NCBI GenBank assembly: GCA_001695595.3
Contig: MBPM02000059.1
Coordinates: 62,001 to 126,000, forward strand
DNA from: Plasmopara viticola
Lineage: Eukaryota; Oomycota; Peronosporomycetes; Peronosporales; Peronosporaceae
Length of the DNA: 64,000 nucleotides
Direction: 5' to 3'
The notes under the pieces were generated by a model. It was not told the DNA's origin. It saw only the letters and a list, made by a program, of their open reading frames with translations, and searched no databases. This document shows, in pieces, positions 9,580 through 22,497 of the stretch; position 1 is the first letter of the stretch; every line of letters starts with the position of its first letter. The position numbers and the translations under genes were made by a program.

Positions 9580-12500
9580 TCAAGAATGGCTGGTGAGAAA
9601 GGCGTGGACGTTGGACACAGACAAGTTCGTTGAAGCGTCGCTGGCCGTGGTGGTCAAACCTTAGGTATTGAATAGAGAGAGGTCTGCAAAATACCAGAAC
9701 GCTATTCTTATTGTTAGAAATTCACTTAATGATGTCTATCTTTTGGAAGAATCATATTTAAGAGTTGACATTTAAGCAGGAGTGCAACATTAATTAGCCG
9801 ATTCGCCGTCAACGTATGAGTTTGCATGGCTCACGCATCAGCGGCCTATTCATTTCCTTTCAGTGAATTGGTACCCTGAGCTGAGTGCTAACTTTGGCAA
9901 CATTTCTTTCAGAAGTAAGATTGACTTTAACTCGCTGAACGCGCTTAAATCATGAGCGTAAAAAGCTTCAACCAAAAACACTCTGCGATTTTATTTAGCG
10001 CTCTTAGAAATTAAAAGCAATAAACACGACGTAAAGCTCGAAAAACTTCTGACAAGAGCCGATTGATGAAAGTCTTGCATTAAAATATGCATGGACCGCT
10101 GACGGTTCTTTTGCCACTATTCAGTCTGAGACCACTGGCCATTGCAGAATCTCTCTTTCTATTAAAACTTTGATGCACTCCAAGACACTTAACCATGCAT
10201 TACCGCTTCTGTATTTGCCTCAAAGCCATGTGAATAAAGCTTGCAGAGCTGTACAGGCACGTGGGGCCCCAGGAAGAGTAGAGGCAAGCTAGCGATCAAA
10301 TTTTAAGCAATCTAATCCAAGCAAACGATGCGATGCTTTGAACAACAAGAAAAATACACTTAAGTGTCCCCCTGTGTTGAGTGTGGGTCAAAATCCGATC
10401 CAGACAATGGTGCAACAGCCTTTGCAACAACCGAAAGCTATCTTACATAACCAAGTATTGCAGAACGCTATGTACGACTCAGCAACCTTGGTAGTAGGTA
10501 GAAGTAGCTCATGTTGCTTTTAACAAATGAAGCTTAGCTTATCTGGCGTAGAAATGTTGCGGGCCTGTGTAGACGAATAAGCTATTCTACAAGGTAAACT
10601 AGATTGACCCTAAATCTAGGACTAAATATATCATTTGCAGACCGCTTTTGATCAGTCCGTTCGATTTTTTGTAAAGGAACACCAGGGTTGCCTTAAAAAC
10701 GCTGATCATGTCACTTAATCTAGCGGACTCAGCAAACGGATATCGACATGAAGTCCAGCACCTTACAAGTTAGACATCACGATTCGGTGATCCTGATAAC
10801 TGGAAGTTTGCGATGGCCGCCAGGGATCTGCAGATCGGTAAGTTTGGAGCTGAGAAATCTTTAGAAAAGACTATGATGGAGATCGATCTCTAACGCAAAA
10901 CAGCAAACTCAAGGCTAATTTTTACGTCACCTTTACGTAACGAAAGAAGTGTTTGGCGATAGAATGCTGGCTTATTGAACTTTCTTTGCGTGCCACAAAG
11001 GACGGCTAGAAAAAGTTGCAAAGGGAGATTCTACTTCGAATCTGTGGTTTAGAAAATCAGTCTACCATCTCAGTGGGAAGAGATCAAAAAACCCACTATA
11101 AAAATATTTACACCACCTCAACAGCGCTTATACAAAATTCAAACTGCACGTAAAGGACAGCTTCCCTGCGGGCACTTAGAATCGTAATCGAGACGTTGGA
11201 TGACCTTAATTTGGCCGACTACCTGACTTTGCGTCGACTTTCGGATAATGATGGGCTAGCGGACGAGTAACCGCATGAAAAGTTTACCAAGGACAAACTT
11301 CTCTTAAGAATGAGCAGATATAAACACAACGTGATTGAGCCACGGCAAGCAACTCATTTTGTAGTGTAATATATACGCTGTGGTCTTTGAGGTCTATTCG
11401 AAAATTAATAGTAACTTAGATCTGCGGGGGACCTGGCCTAATGGCGATCGAAACAAATTATGTATCGCGTCGGTATAATAAATAAAGCAAATGAGGCGTT
11501 AGATCGAAGACGGTGCGACCAAGTCCGTCTAGTGAGCATCTTGAACCTGTTCCTCGGGTCGTACATGGTTAGACTACATCTCAGCAGAGCTGGCTGTACG
11601 AGTCGCCAGTAAGTACCGGACAGAGAAGCATTAGAGCATTAACTACCAGTGATACGACTGTACAGTACGCTCACTAAAAGTACTGAGGGGACAATTGACC
11701 CGGACGGTTCGCGTGTTCTCGAACCTGAATTGATGCATTTAGAAAATGCTTGTTTTTTAAATCTGAAACTATGTATACATCAAAAGGTAGGTAAGGACTG
11801 ACAAAGGAAAGGTCACGCCGACAAATCGTGTGGCTTGATATGCTGACCGTAATCAAAATGAGCTTGTCTAAGTCAATACCGCTAAAGGGCTAGCTCATCT
11901 TCGAAAACAAATGCGCTGTAATGTAAATATTACTCAGTTTTATGCGAGCTGAGACCGGAGATACGACAAGGCAGACTTATCTTTGGTTTATGGTACCAAG
12001 GCATTCTGAATGCTACTTTTGTTTCTTAGGTTGGTAAAACACAGAACTTGCTGGTATAGGATAAAATACATATGCGACGGATGCACGTTTCAAAAGTGAG
12101 CTAGCATAAGATGGAACCTTGGTGTAACTCCAAGGCTGCCGAATTGGCAAAGTTTTACACATTTATGGGTATGGGCTTATAAAAATTCAACTGACTCCGG
12201 TCGATAGCTTGTTCGATTACCTAAAGCGATCCGCATCCAGGCAAGCACCGTAAGAGAATGCGAACAAGTTCCGTAATGGCTGTTAACCAACAATTTGCTG
12301 GATCTGCTGACATGCCGCTGCGTATAAGAATATCGGGGACACTGTTGATAACCCAGTTAGAACTAGGCTATTTATGGAGCAAAAATCTCAAATGCAGGGA
12401 AGTCCCTGACGATCACAAGTGTCAGTGACCGTGCAATGTGTCTTTCGGCACACACTGAGCTGAAAACCAAAACTACAAAATTCTGCAGCTATAAGATTTA

Positions 12501-15500
12501 AGAGATTTCTCGAACGGCAGAAAATGATTCTGTGAATCACTACCGACGACAACTAGAAACAAAACAATTTGATGGAAGACGTCAGTCAATTGTTTTATCT
12601 ACAATTCCTTGAATGGTTCATTCAGGCGAGCAAATGATCGGCTCGTTTTATTTACGAGATCAATAGCGGAGTCAGAAATCGAAGTCAAAAGGCAGAGGCT
12701 AAGGTTGAACGGCGATCGAACGATAAGATCAAGTACGATGTCCACAGTTGACGAAAAGGCTAATTTGAGACACTGACGACGAACGGAGTTTGCATTTGTG
12801 GAAAAGAAAAGTTTTTTGCTATAACTTTTAACGACGAGGTAGCAATAACGCCGGAAACTAATACGATCACTATAACAAGAAGACATCCAAACTGGCAGCT
12901 TTGAAATTAAGGCTGGAAAAAGGCGAAAGGCTGTGGCGTCTTATTCGGCATCGGCAAATTCTGCTTTCAGAAAAAAAAACCTGCCATCGTTTGCGATAGA
13001 AATACGACATGGAGGAAGCTTAAATAGTGGCATATCACATGCTTCACGACCCGCAAAAAAGCTGTCAAAGTAGTTCAAGAGTTTGCTGTATCCAAATCTT
13101 TAAATGTCACAAGTTCATGTTATCAGCAAGAAAAATGAATTCGGTACCCGAATCTGTTTCTATTATCACTTGGTGAGCAGCCTTGCCCGTCTTAATATTC
13201 GGACCACCGAAAGACCTAATACTTGTGTGTTGTAGCGCTAAATAAATGCACCAAACAAATTGTGAGCGCATTTGGTGACAGACTAAGGCTTCAAAGTTTC
13301 ACAAATCCAGTGTGTGTCATGGTTGCCACGTTGCGTGTTGTAAGGCATGGGAGGTTTTGACATCAACAAAAAGACAGTAACAAGTACTGCGGACGTGATA
13401 GATTATGCAGTACGAACTTTACGTAATACTCACTATGACGATAAACCCGAGTAACATCATAAATGGTAAAAATCTTTTAGCACCTCAAAGCAAACAGTGC
13501 TTATCAGAGTCTGCCAAATAGCAATCTGCAGCATATTTCGATTGTATGCATAGAAATAAGTCTAACAAGCTAAAGTTACGCTTTCTTTGAGAAGTTGGGT
13601 CCGACAGTACACTTCAACTGATCGTTGCTCATATTTACAACAACTAGTATAATCGAAGTATCACGAGTGCTTTATGAGCTTAAGAACGTACAATTGCAAA
13701 GGTTTGGCAAAGGCCTTAAGTTATTTAAGGTCGTCGACGAACCTGATTGATCTAGCCCTAACGTCTTTAAACTAAATAAGCTCACCAGTAGTATCGTTTT
13801 AACAGTACACGGTCGACGATCAAAGATTGATGATATCCGGGTAGTAGCTGGGATCGGAAATTCTCTGTGTGAACGAAACAAATGGCTATTGAAATTATGT
13901 GACCAGTTTGACCTGTCGATGTTGTGAAATCCTCCTGGTAATAACACGCGATGGATCACCGGGTTTTCACGTGTTATGAGACGAATAATTGGATCTGAAG
14001 GAGCTCGTAGGCCTTGATTTCTACGAGCGCTACGGCCAATGCTCATACTCCGCGATTCGATACACTATAATGGATTCTTTCGGATTTTTGTGACGTCGTT
14101 CGCTTAGCTTTGCAAGGTGAGGTTCCATGAAATGCTTGATTTATAAAGTTGTATATCAGGTAGGGATAAAAAGATATCACGGACATTAAACTTGTGCTAA
14201 AGAGTGCTCAACCAGCTGAAATACAAGAGCGCAATCCCTCCAGTGCAGTGGCAGATTCACATTTTCTTGTCCTAGTCTTTGCGAGTGATTGAAAACTAGC
14301 TTGGTTGTACTGATGCAAGACCACAAAAGCCCACAATATTCACCAAATTTACGATAACTTTGAACGAGCTGAAACAGAGTACGGTAGAGAAGGTAATCTC
14401 GACACGTCTGTTGATCTTAAACGTATGCCTAATGATGCTAAGTACACGATCTTTTACCGCCTTTCGACCCTATCTTGACTAATTTAGCACCTTAGTCTCC
14501 AAGACAGACTTGGCAAGTGGGTCGTTCAATTATTCTCATAGTCAATTCAGCTCGCAAATTAGGATGAAAGATGACGGTGGCCTCTGCTAGTACCAATTCG
14601 CAGAGAAACGAAGAGTTCACTATGATGTCGATCGATGCATTAATTGACAATCATGCAAAGATCTAGAAAAAATGAGTTTGAACAAAAATCCAACGTCGAT
14701 AGCGGTGATGGTGCGTGCAGTGCAATCATACTAAAGTTTTTTAAAGAAAGGTCATAATGAGGCAGAACCACGGTCTACGCTAAAGATTTGATATGTGGGA
14801 CAATGTAAACAAGTTCGTGGTGATTCTGCTTTGTAATGTGAAAGATGTACGGCGAAATAACTTTTTTCCGTCAACGTGTACTAAATCAGCTGACAATCTG
14901 GCTCGTGCAAAATTTTCACATAATAGAACAAGAGCGCCGACAATTTATCAAAAGCAACATTACAGTAGCAAAGGTGTTTGCGGATCTGATCGTTCTAAAG
15001 ACAACCAGAGTTTTCGAATTCGAACGCCAATGACAAGAGTGCGCTTATTGGTGACAAAATGGCAGCCTTGTGGAAAAGAAGAAACCTCGAAGATACTACA
15101 GGCAGATGTGTTACGACTGAATTGCGTAGCCCTACCTCAAGACGAAAGAAGTTGATATCGGAGCTGCAAACATGCCTGTACAAAGAGCTGGTCATAGGGA
15201 GCTTGTTCGCCTTACAAGATTGCAAACGACGAAGTGAACAGGCTTCTATTTGCTGCTGAAAGGCGACAAAAACCACTGCTAAGCGTGATCTGATAAAAGA
15301 TTGGTTACCGAGTACTTAAAGAATACGTCCTGCATTTTTTTACTTAACTTTAAAGGAAAGTCATCAATAAATTGGGCGGAAAGCCTAACTGATTACTTCC
15401 ATATTCACTCGTGTGTCAACGTTTAGCAGCGTACAGCGGTAGTAAGGCAGAGAAAACTCATGCAATACTTTAACAGGTGACTTGCTTTGTTAAGCACATC

Positions 15501-16534
15501 ACAATAAATCATATTCTTAATCTCTCAATGGAAAAACACATTTTTTTTACTTAGATTGATTTATGTAGTGGCAAAGACGAGTGCACAAACAGCTTGCACA
15601 GACAATATACGGAAGACATGGAGAACACGCTACGTCATCTAACTTTAGAGAAGTTGTTAACAATTGGAAGCACTGGGCGGCAAGAATGTGACCCGAATAG
15701 GTGGTGACACCTAACCCATACTTAAACCAATCCACACAATGAATATTAACAGTCTTGCAACGTTAAGGCAGATGGCTGGGTCTATGCATTATGTGTAAAA
15801 GGCTGCATTCAAATACCAGCACATATTGGGAATGGCTTTTTCCGGACGCTGAAAATGTTGAATCAACACGCGGCACGACTAGACTTCGCGGAGAGAGCAT
15901 CCCTTTTTATCGTACATTATCCATTCTTAAGCTGATGAAAATCTTCCCAAGGAGCTAAGCTGTTACACTTACATCTGCCAAAAGAACTTGAATAGATTCC
16001 GACAAAGCTTTAGTACCTGAGGACAACCAGGAATGAAAGCTAAAAGAGCGTGAGTATAAGTGCTGACGAATCGTAGATATGAGCTCTGGTCGTCATACGA
16101 AATACAACCAAACTACGTAGATTGCTATGAGAGTTATTATTAACAAAGAAATAGCACAAGTCGATGGAGCAAAAACGATTGTAAGACTTTAATATGAAAA
16201 CTGGAGTGAAAGAGAATCAAAGTGCGCCGATTTAAGGTCATGTAGTTGTATGAAGTGTGAAGCAATGTCGCCGTATAAAAATGTAGAGAATGCCAAGAAT
16301 GTTTGTATTGCTTTGAAAGGGCTATGGGACTTCTAGGCAGGTTGTAGAACGAAAGAGAGAGGCCAAACAAGAAATGTATCGTGCAAGATGGGTGAGGAGT
16401 GTGACAAGATATACTCAGGTAAAGCCTATTCTAAAAGCATGAGTCTTGGTGATCGATAGATGATGAATAGTCGACGTAAATGTGTTTTTCTACAAATTTA
16501 AAATCCTCAATTACATATCGATCATGGCGGATAA
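9580..16534. other. Gene-free, decayed repeat-like interval
   Basis: Seven kilobases of roughly 60% AT sequence without a convincing gene. Some stretches read like eroded coding sequence. Near 10790-10880 a frame gives DPDNWKFAMAARD, reminiscent of the start of a copia reverse transcriptase. The plus strand at 13690-14010 gives a stop-broken frame with TVHGRRSKIDDIRVVAGIG and MLWNPPGNNTRWITGF. Neither is good enough for a family call. ORFs of up to 124 codons here have no recognised domain. Confidence 0.4.
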
Positions 16535-16618
16535 TTATATCGAGAGTTCATTAATGTAAATAGCGTCATCTGCGTACAGCAGAATCAAATTTGATATAAT
16601 CAATGTTATACTTAAAGT
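16535..16618 (-). pseudogene. Reverse-transcriptase active-site trace (YADD)
   Basis: On the minus strand one short open stretch reads NLILLYADDAIYINEL before a stop. The hydrophobic-YADD-hydrophobic pattern is that of the reverse-transcriptase palm motif; YADD is commoner in LINE elements and YVDD in copia. The following 100 bp on the same strand are broken by stops. This is at most a small fossil of a retroelement, and 16 residues could occur by chance. Confidence 0.3.
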
Positions 16619-17505
16619 GTACTAAAAGAAGAGCCTAACGCGTCATTTGTGATTGTTACACCAATTTTAGCATACAAGATGACACCAGATTGCTAATTTA
16701 TAGACTTACTTGCACGCCTGGGAATATTGGGTCTAGGCCCTGCCCAAATCGCAGAAACGAAAGTAGTGCATAAATTGAATTATTCACGGGAACAAGCACG
16801 TAGTATTGGTACTAATAAATGTAGCGTTTGCCCAATGTGGCCATAGCTCGTTGTTTGTAAAAAATCATAGCGATAAGCACAATCTTTCGAGTTTGAAGGT
16901 GGTATCGCAGCTATGGCTGCACAAATTCGATCTTTCTCACTGTTTAAATTTTTTTTGCGATCATTTTATTTGATATGCGCTGGTGTTTTATGATATACAT
17001 CATGTGCTTAAGTCACACAGCATCTTACGAAACGTACGGGAAACTATGACATTTGAGCTACTAGGACCCGGAAAAAGATGTCTCTTTTTGCTATACGACT
17101 CCTTCAGAACCAGATTGCGTACCCTCATCACACAATGAGGCTTTTTGGTCGGCGGAGCATCCAGACCACCCATTTCTGTTACTAGCAGAAGAGTTAAACT
17201 TTAAAGTTGTGCTTGGTCGTCCATTTCAGTGACCTCTACAAAATAATATCCTGTATGTTTCGAATCAAGAACCCACCGGACCTAGTAGCTTAAATTCCGT
17301 AAGCAAGAATTCTTACGACTTCATTTTATTCAAATTGCTCTATAAAAAATTAGGAGAATTAAAAACTAAGAGAAATATCAAAGTTACAAATCGAGAGTAG
17401 TAGAAAATGAAATAGAAAATGGAGAAATTCAAAAAGAAGAAATAAGAAATAGAGTATTTCTTTCAAAAACCCTACATCTTAAACAATAAAGTTTGAAAAA
17501 AAAAT
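16619..17505. other. Intergenic, A-rich on the plus strand near its end
   Basis: No gene recognised. From about 17340 to 17500 the plus strand is strongly purine- and A-rich, a composition unlike the surroundings. Confidence 0.35.
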
Positions 17506-17703
17506 ATGCCTAAATTGAAGGAATTAAAAAAAAAGCAATTTGAAAAAGCAACGGTCTTGGGCGCGAGATTCAGACAGCAACTGTGCCCGCACAAGGAGAA
17601 TTTACATGATTGGTTTCGGCATCCCAAGCGCTGCACACTGTATTATCACAAAGCAGACGACGCATCGTCGCTACGAGATTGTGCAGCAGGTAATTTTGGA
17701 TAG
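17506..17703 (+). CDS. Small Cys-containing ORF of unknown function
   Basis: A 65-codon ORF from ATG at 17506. The first 15 residues are lysine-rich (MPKLKELKKKQFEKA). The rest carries spaced cysteines with FRHPKRCTLYYH between the first and last, loosely resembling a chitin-binding peritrophin (CBM14) module, where an aromatic-H-P-x-x-C-x-x-YY pattern is common. There is no signal peptide, which argues against a secreted chitin binder unless an upstream exon is missing. GCAG|GTAATT near the end could be a 5' splice site. Treat as hypothetical. Confidence 0.25.
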   Translation: MPKLKELKKKQFEKATVLGARFRQQLCPHKENLHDWFRHPKRCTLYYHKADDASSLRDCAAGNFG

Positions 17704-19870
17704 TCAGGAATAGAAACAAAGCGAGCTCACACAGCTTCGCGACGCCGACGGCTGTGGGTTCAAGTAGATTAATTGAAAGACATGCAACGTAGTGTCGCCG
17801 TCGGGGACGGCTATTGAGTGTAGGGATAGTATTAAATCGTTGTCATGAAGCTTACCAATGAGCTTGCTCTTCAAATACGTCGCTGCATATAATAAAAAAT
17901 GGTTCTGCACAAGTTGACCATTCTTACAGACGGAAGATGGCCGCATGATGGTTTCGTCGATCGTAAGTGAGGATGGGCAAGTTTAGGTAAGCGGCGTAGC
18001 ATTGCATTGAACGAACGTATTGTTCTCCCCACCGATCGTGCTGCTAGAGTGCTGTCACTAAACGACGCAATTTCTTTTCAGGCTCTTAGAAAAGAGGCAC
18101 AAACTTTACGGTTCTGATCGCTTCCTGCATACCATATCAAAATGGGTAATTCAGTCTCCGATGGCGAAATAGCGTTTGACTTGACTAACGGACTGTTTCT
18201 GCAGGCGTGGGCCTGTCCACGATTTGTCACGTATTTTGGAAAAGAATAGATTATATGAATTTGCACGAGGTAAGTAGATTATTTGCCCAGTGGATTGTCT
18301 GATTATACAGATGAAAAATTCGTGGAGTAAGCGGCTTGATAGACTCTGGGTGCTGAACAATTGTTTTGCGGGTCAGGATTGCAAGTAACTTGTAAACGTG
18401 TTCCTGAATAATAAATCACGAGACAAGCGCTCGTTCTTTCCGCAAAAATGCGCCTATCTTAGTACGACCAGACGTGATCACGAAGGATTAGCAGCGAGGA
18501 TAGCAGTGTCATGGCTGACGTGATCAGGAGCGGACGAAGTTCACCGTCTCAAGCAAAATAGACAGTGGGGAATGCAATAGATCGGGTGCCATGGCTTCGC
18601 TGTGGTAATGTACAGCGACTTTAATACCACTTTACTATAGAATTAAGGATCACACTTTTAAAACTTTGGATAAGACTACCGTTTTTGGTATCGGTTGCAA
18701 ATGCGAAGATTGTATGCATGGTGCAAACGAAATAAGCGGGTTTTGAGATCTTCAAGATGAATACGGAGCTCAATCAAACGAAACGGCGTTTGAAGGGCTG
18801 TGAAAATTTGCGGTATGTGCTCGCCGCATCTTGGCTTCATGAACTAGCTCTATGTTTAACAGACTAAGACTCGTATGGTGTTGGATATAGCAGCCATCCA
18901 GGCTTCCAGCCTTCGGAGTTAAATGGCAAACGCCTTTTTATGATGTAATTCACGCCGTGCTGTATCAATGGCAGCGTTGAACGACTGAGAAAAAGTATAA
19001 GAAACTGTCTGGCTTGATAAACAAATAGGCGACTAAGCGAAATTGCGCACGTATGTCCGCGCCGAATCAATTGAGGTGGATGCAGTGCTTCCCAACGAGG
19101 TGCGCATTGCAAATAGATAATGGACAACAAATATTGTCTGTTTTGAATTTAGCTTTAACTTGAAAATATTTGACTCAAGCAGCGCTGAAAGTCTCTCTAC
19201 TGCTGGATTTCTCTCCCAATTTTGATACATCCGGTTGCCCCAATTAGTGTATTTTTTATCCATACAGCCAAGAGCCAGATGTCCCTAAAATTTGTTCAGT
19301 CAGTATTGATATCTCTCTCTCTCTATTGGTAAAAGTCTTGCTCCATCCAGCTGCATCTTTCACCGAATCATCTATGCGAAAATCGTGAACAGCTTGACAG
19401 CATGTTCAGTCTGGATAGAAAATTTCAAGCCTGTACTGCAGCATTAAGTAACCTTTCAGATGTTGTCGGACGGATTTGTAGAAACCAAATAGGCAAGTGG
19501 TACTTAGAATATCTGTATACTCTAATACATCAGTGTAAACTAATCCTCGAAAAAATTGGCTCTCCGGTCTTTTGAAATAGAGCTGAAGTCCAGATAAATT
19601 CGACCAGACGAGTCTTGTTCGTGATCGGCCAGCGTACCTCGCATTATGAGCTCAAGGTTGTTTCTCCGTCCTTGTCCGCTCACGCAAGCGATCCTACTTG
19701 CCTTTTGTCAAATCATCTGGTGTCTGTCTCGATTGCACGACACTGTACTTCACATCTCTCCGAAAGATCATCAACCCAGTGCTTGTCATATGTGGTCCTT
19801 TGTTACCGCGTTCACATTACAAAAGTCTCTCTACAGCTTACTTGCCTAAGTTGCGACATCGATCGCGAGT
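17704..19870. other. Intergenic upstream of the effector gene
   Basis: No supported gene. ORFs of 60-147 codons overlap one another in several frames. The largest (19615-20058) mostly overlaps the effector coding sequence in another frame and is rejected. A short CT dinucleotide run (ATCTCTCTCTCTCTATTGG) lies near 19310. Confidence 0.4.
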
Positions 19871-21318
19871 ATGCGTACGTATCCTCTTTTCATCTCCATT
19901 GCCTTCGCCACCACCTGTGCTGCTTCGACGTCTTCTCACGCCGTTACGACAAACGCTGTAACGGTCACGTCAGACACTCCAGCGCTTCCTACTCGCAAGC
20001 TCGCTTCGGGAGACGAGATGCTCACTCGGTCAAATCTTCGGTCTGCATACGGATTTAGTGATCTCAATGACAAGGACGAAGCGAGGATGATGAGCGTTCA
20101 AGTCGCACACGAAATCCCGTCGGTCCTCCCCGCGGCCAAACAGATTGAAATTGAAGCCGGCATGGCCAAAATGCACACGAAGCTTCCAGAGGAGGAGATG
20201 AATCTTCTTGTGAATGCCGTTGTTAATCGAGAGCCGATCAAATTACAAGACTTTCAAAAGAATGCGCTCGAAGATAGACTAGTAGAAAAGGTGGACTCGG
20301 CAGTCATGCCTTATGACGACTTGATGCTCGAAACCAAGCTCACTACGTACAGTAACAACGAGGAGCTGCTCAAAGATATCACAACGGTCCTACCAAAAGC
20401 GGCAAAAGGGGATAAACATAATCCCCAGGCGACAGTCAGAGCCCTTTTGGAAGAGGATTCGCTCAAAACCACCAACAAAATCGAAGAGTCTGCTGAACGC
20501 ACTGAACTGCTCAAAAGTTTTCCCAAACTCGAGTACGCGCCGAGCTTGACCACTGAGACGCTCCAGAATATGAAGACCTTGTTGAACCGCGCGGAAAAAG
20601 AAACTACGGGAAGGAAAGTGGGTGACAAATCAAAGCCGGATGGCTTGAGCCGGAATCCGTCATCGGAAGTATCCCACGTCGGTCGACAGGATGATGCCGT
20701 GAATATTTTCAATGGTCGGGTCCTCGGCTCCACTATACCTTTGTCGTTGAATGCCGAGAACAAGCTCGTCGTTGCGATGATCTCGCCCACAACTTTGGAT
20801 AAATATGTTCCCATGCTTCCAAAAGGGGGATTACTTGAAAAAGAGTCGAGTTTGGGCGGGTCATTGCGTGAGGTTAAAGAAGAAGCTGGGGTACGTGTCG
20901 CCGGCTCTCTCTACTTGGGTTGATAAAAAGTGTACTCACTCTTGATACTGCAGTTGGACGTCGTAGCTTTGCGTGAATTCAAACCCATGTTCTACAAAAA
21001 CAAAGCGAAAACCTACGAGATGCGTCCTTCGGTCGGGGTCGTGACAGCTGAGCACAAAGCTTACTCTGAAGACATGCGTTCCCGCTTTTGGGTACGAAAA
21101 AGAAAAGAGCCTTGCGTGGGTTCCTTTCACTTACCCGACTTTGTTACGTGCTATATGATTAGGTTCCACTCTCAGATTTCCTCGTGATCGCCAAGGGGAG
21201 TAAGCAGCAACCTATGTACGGTTTGGCACTCCGTCTCGAGGACTACATACGTCGAGTCCAAGCCCAAAAAACCAATGTGTTTGACAAGGAGGTTACCAAA
21301 GTTACTCCAGCCGAATAA
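19871..21318 (+). CDS. Secreted RxLR-like effector with C-terminal Nudix hydrolase domain (Avr3b-type architecture)
   Basis: Three exons (19871-20890, 20954-21091, 21163-21318) give about 437 residues. Residues 1-24 form a signal peptide (hydrophobic LFISIAFATTCAA, cleavage near SHA). A degenerate RxLR region follows: RSNLR at 53-57 has the L-R but one extra residue, and an EER-like acidic DKDEAR lies at 68-72. Residues 80-290 are helical and charged. From 319 a complete Nudix box fits G-x5-E-x7-REUxEExGU, with the final hydrophobic residue supplied as L341 by exon 2. Nudix enzymes cleave nucleoside-diphosphate-linked substrates. P. sojae Avr3b is an RxLR-Nudix effector that suppresses plant immunity, so delivery into host cells is inferred. 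Both introns are phase 0; without the first the frame stops 11 codons into the intron. The gene stands alone in gene-poor DNA. Confidence 0.82.
20891..20953 (+). other. Intron 1 of the Nudix effector
   Basis: 63 nt, GTACGT...CTGCAG, phase 0. It interrupts the Nudix box after EEAG. Splicing restores a hydrophobic residue at the last motif position and continues into LDVVALREFKP. Confidence 0.8.
21092..21162 (+). other. Intron 2 of the Nudix effector
   Basis: 71 nt, GTACGA...GATTAG, phase 0. Splicing joins SRFW to VPLSDFLVIAKG and then PMYGLALRLEDYIRR to the stop at 21318. The unspliced frame ends at 21187 without this conserved-looking tail. Confidence 0.75.
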
Positions 21319-22497
21319 CCACTGACGTTTCGCCTTAGCTTCAAGTGAATTACAAATTAAAAATAGTACATTTTTTTTTGTTATAGACGCCAAATATTTT
21401 AAACTTACAGGATCTTATCATCTATGGGAGTGAAGGGATTGATCAGCGGTATGATAAGCTAAAGCTGTGTAATGGATCGCGAATAGAAAGTGGTGAACAC
21501 TTGAATTGTCTATGCTTGATGTTTGCGCAAATCAATTGTAGGAAGGTTTTAGTCTGCGAGCATGGACAGAGTGACCGAAGAATATGGAGAAACAATATTA
21601 GTAAAACACAACTCGTTGCCAACACGAATTTTTATTATACTTGAAGACTTACTAGTTTTACTCTATGTGGACCACTTCGTTTTAACTCGTTCATCATTGT
21701 GTATTTCTTACTTTTTGATATAATGAAAAGCAGGTAATTATGCGCGCAGAGAATCGGTAACAGAACCGTTTACGATTACAACAGCAAGCAAAAGAAACTC
21801 TAACTCCCGCCTAGAATACCCAATAAAATATATATTTTCTTTTGAGCAAACATGGAAGGGGGAATTATCAAATTAATTTAGTACTTTGGATGAGTAAGAT
21901 TGGTATAAATAAGCAATGTAAACATCGTTTGTTTCGACCTTCCACACTCTTAAAAAAGCACGGGTCAGTGTACACCATTGACTTCTCCAGGGTGATGTAG
22001 ACGCACTCAACATCGTATTCGAAGGGTCTTAAAAGATTTGATGATCCTCGGGACTCCGAGCCTCACATGTCACCCAAGGTGCCTTCCGCATCTCTGGAGC
22101 GTCGCACACGTGCTCGACCTGGCAAATAAGGCGAGCACGCGCTAACAGCGCTCTATCCACTGCCGTATTGACCATATAGACGAGTACAGTAACCAACTGA
22201 GCATGACGCTACCTGCCAAAGGCAGCAACTATTTAGAGCCTATCCGAGATCTAGCGCTGAGATGCAAAGCAATCTATTTAGTCGCGAATCTTGTTAATTG
22301 CATTTTAAATGCCCATTAGGGCTCCAATGGCTCGAAATTGCCCCAAAGAGGTAACGTTAACCGGCAGGACAACTCCGAGAAAGTTCAAACACGTACATAT
22401 TGTCGTGTAAAAACTGCTGCTCCTTATAAAGAAGTGCACGGTCGAGGAAGAAGCAGCCTTCTTTGGAATTTTATGACTGACATTTTCTATGTTAAGT
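21319..22497. other. Intergenic 3' of the effector
   Basis: No recognised gene. Short ORFs only. Confidence 0.35.

Noticed and set aside
19308..19325. CT dinucleotide run as a regulatory element
   Set aside because: Only a short microsatellite, 550 bp from the effector start, with no supporting motif.
19615..20058. 147-codon plus-strand ORF
   Set aside because: Starts with GTG and overlaps the effector signal-peptide region in another frame. The effector frame has the signal peptide, Nudix box and splice sites.
20311..20814. 167-codon minus-strand ORF
   Set aside because: Antisense to the Nudix effector exon 1, serine/leucine-rich, without a domain.
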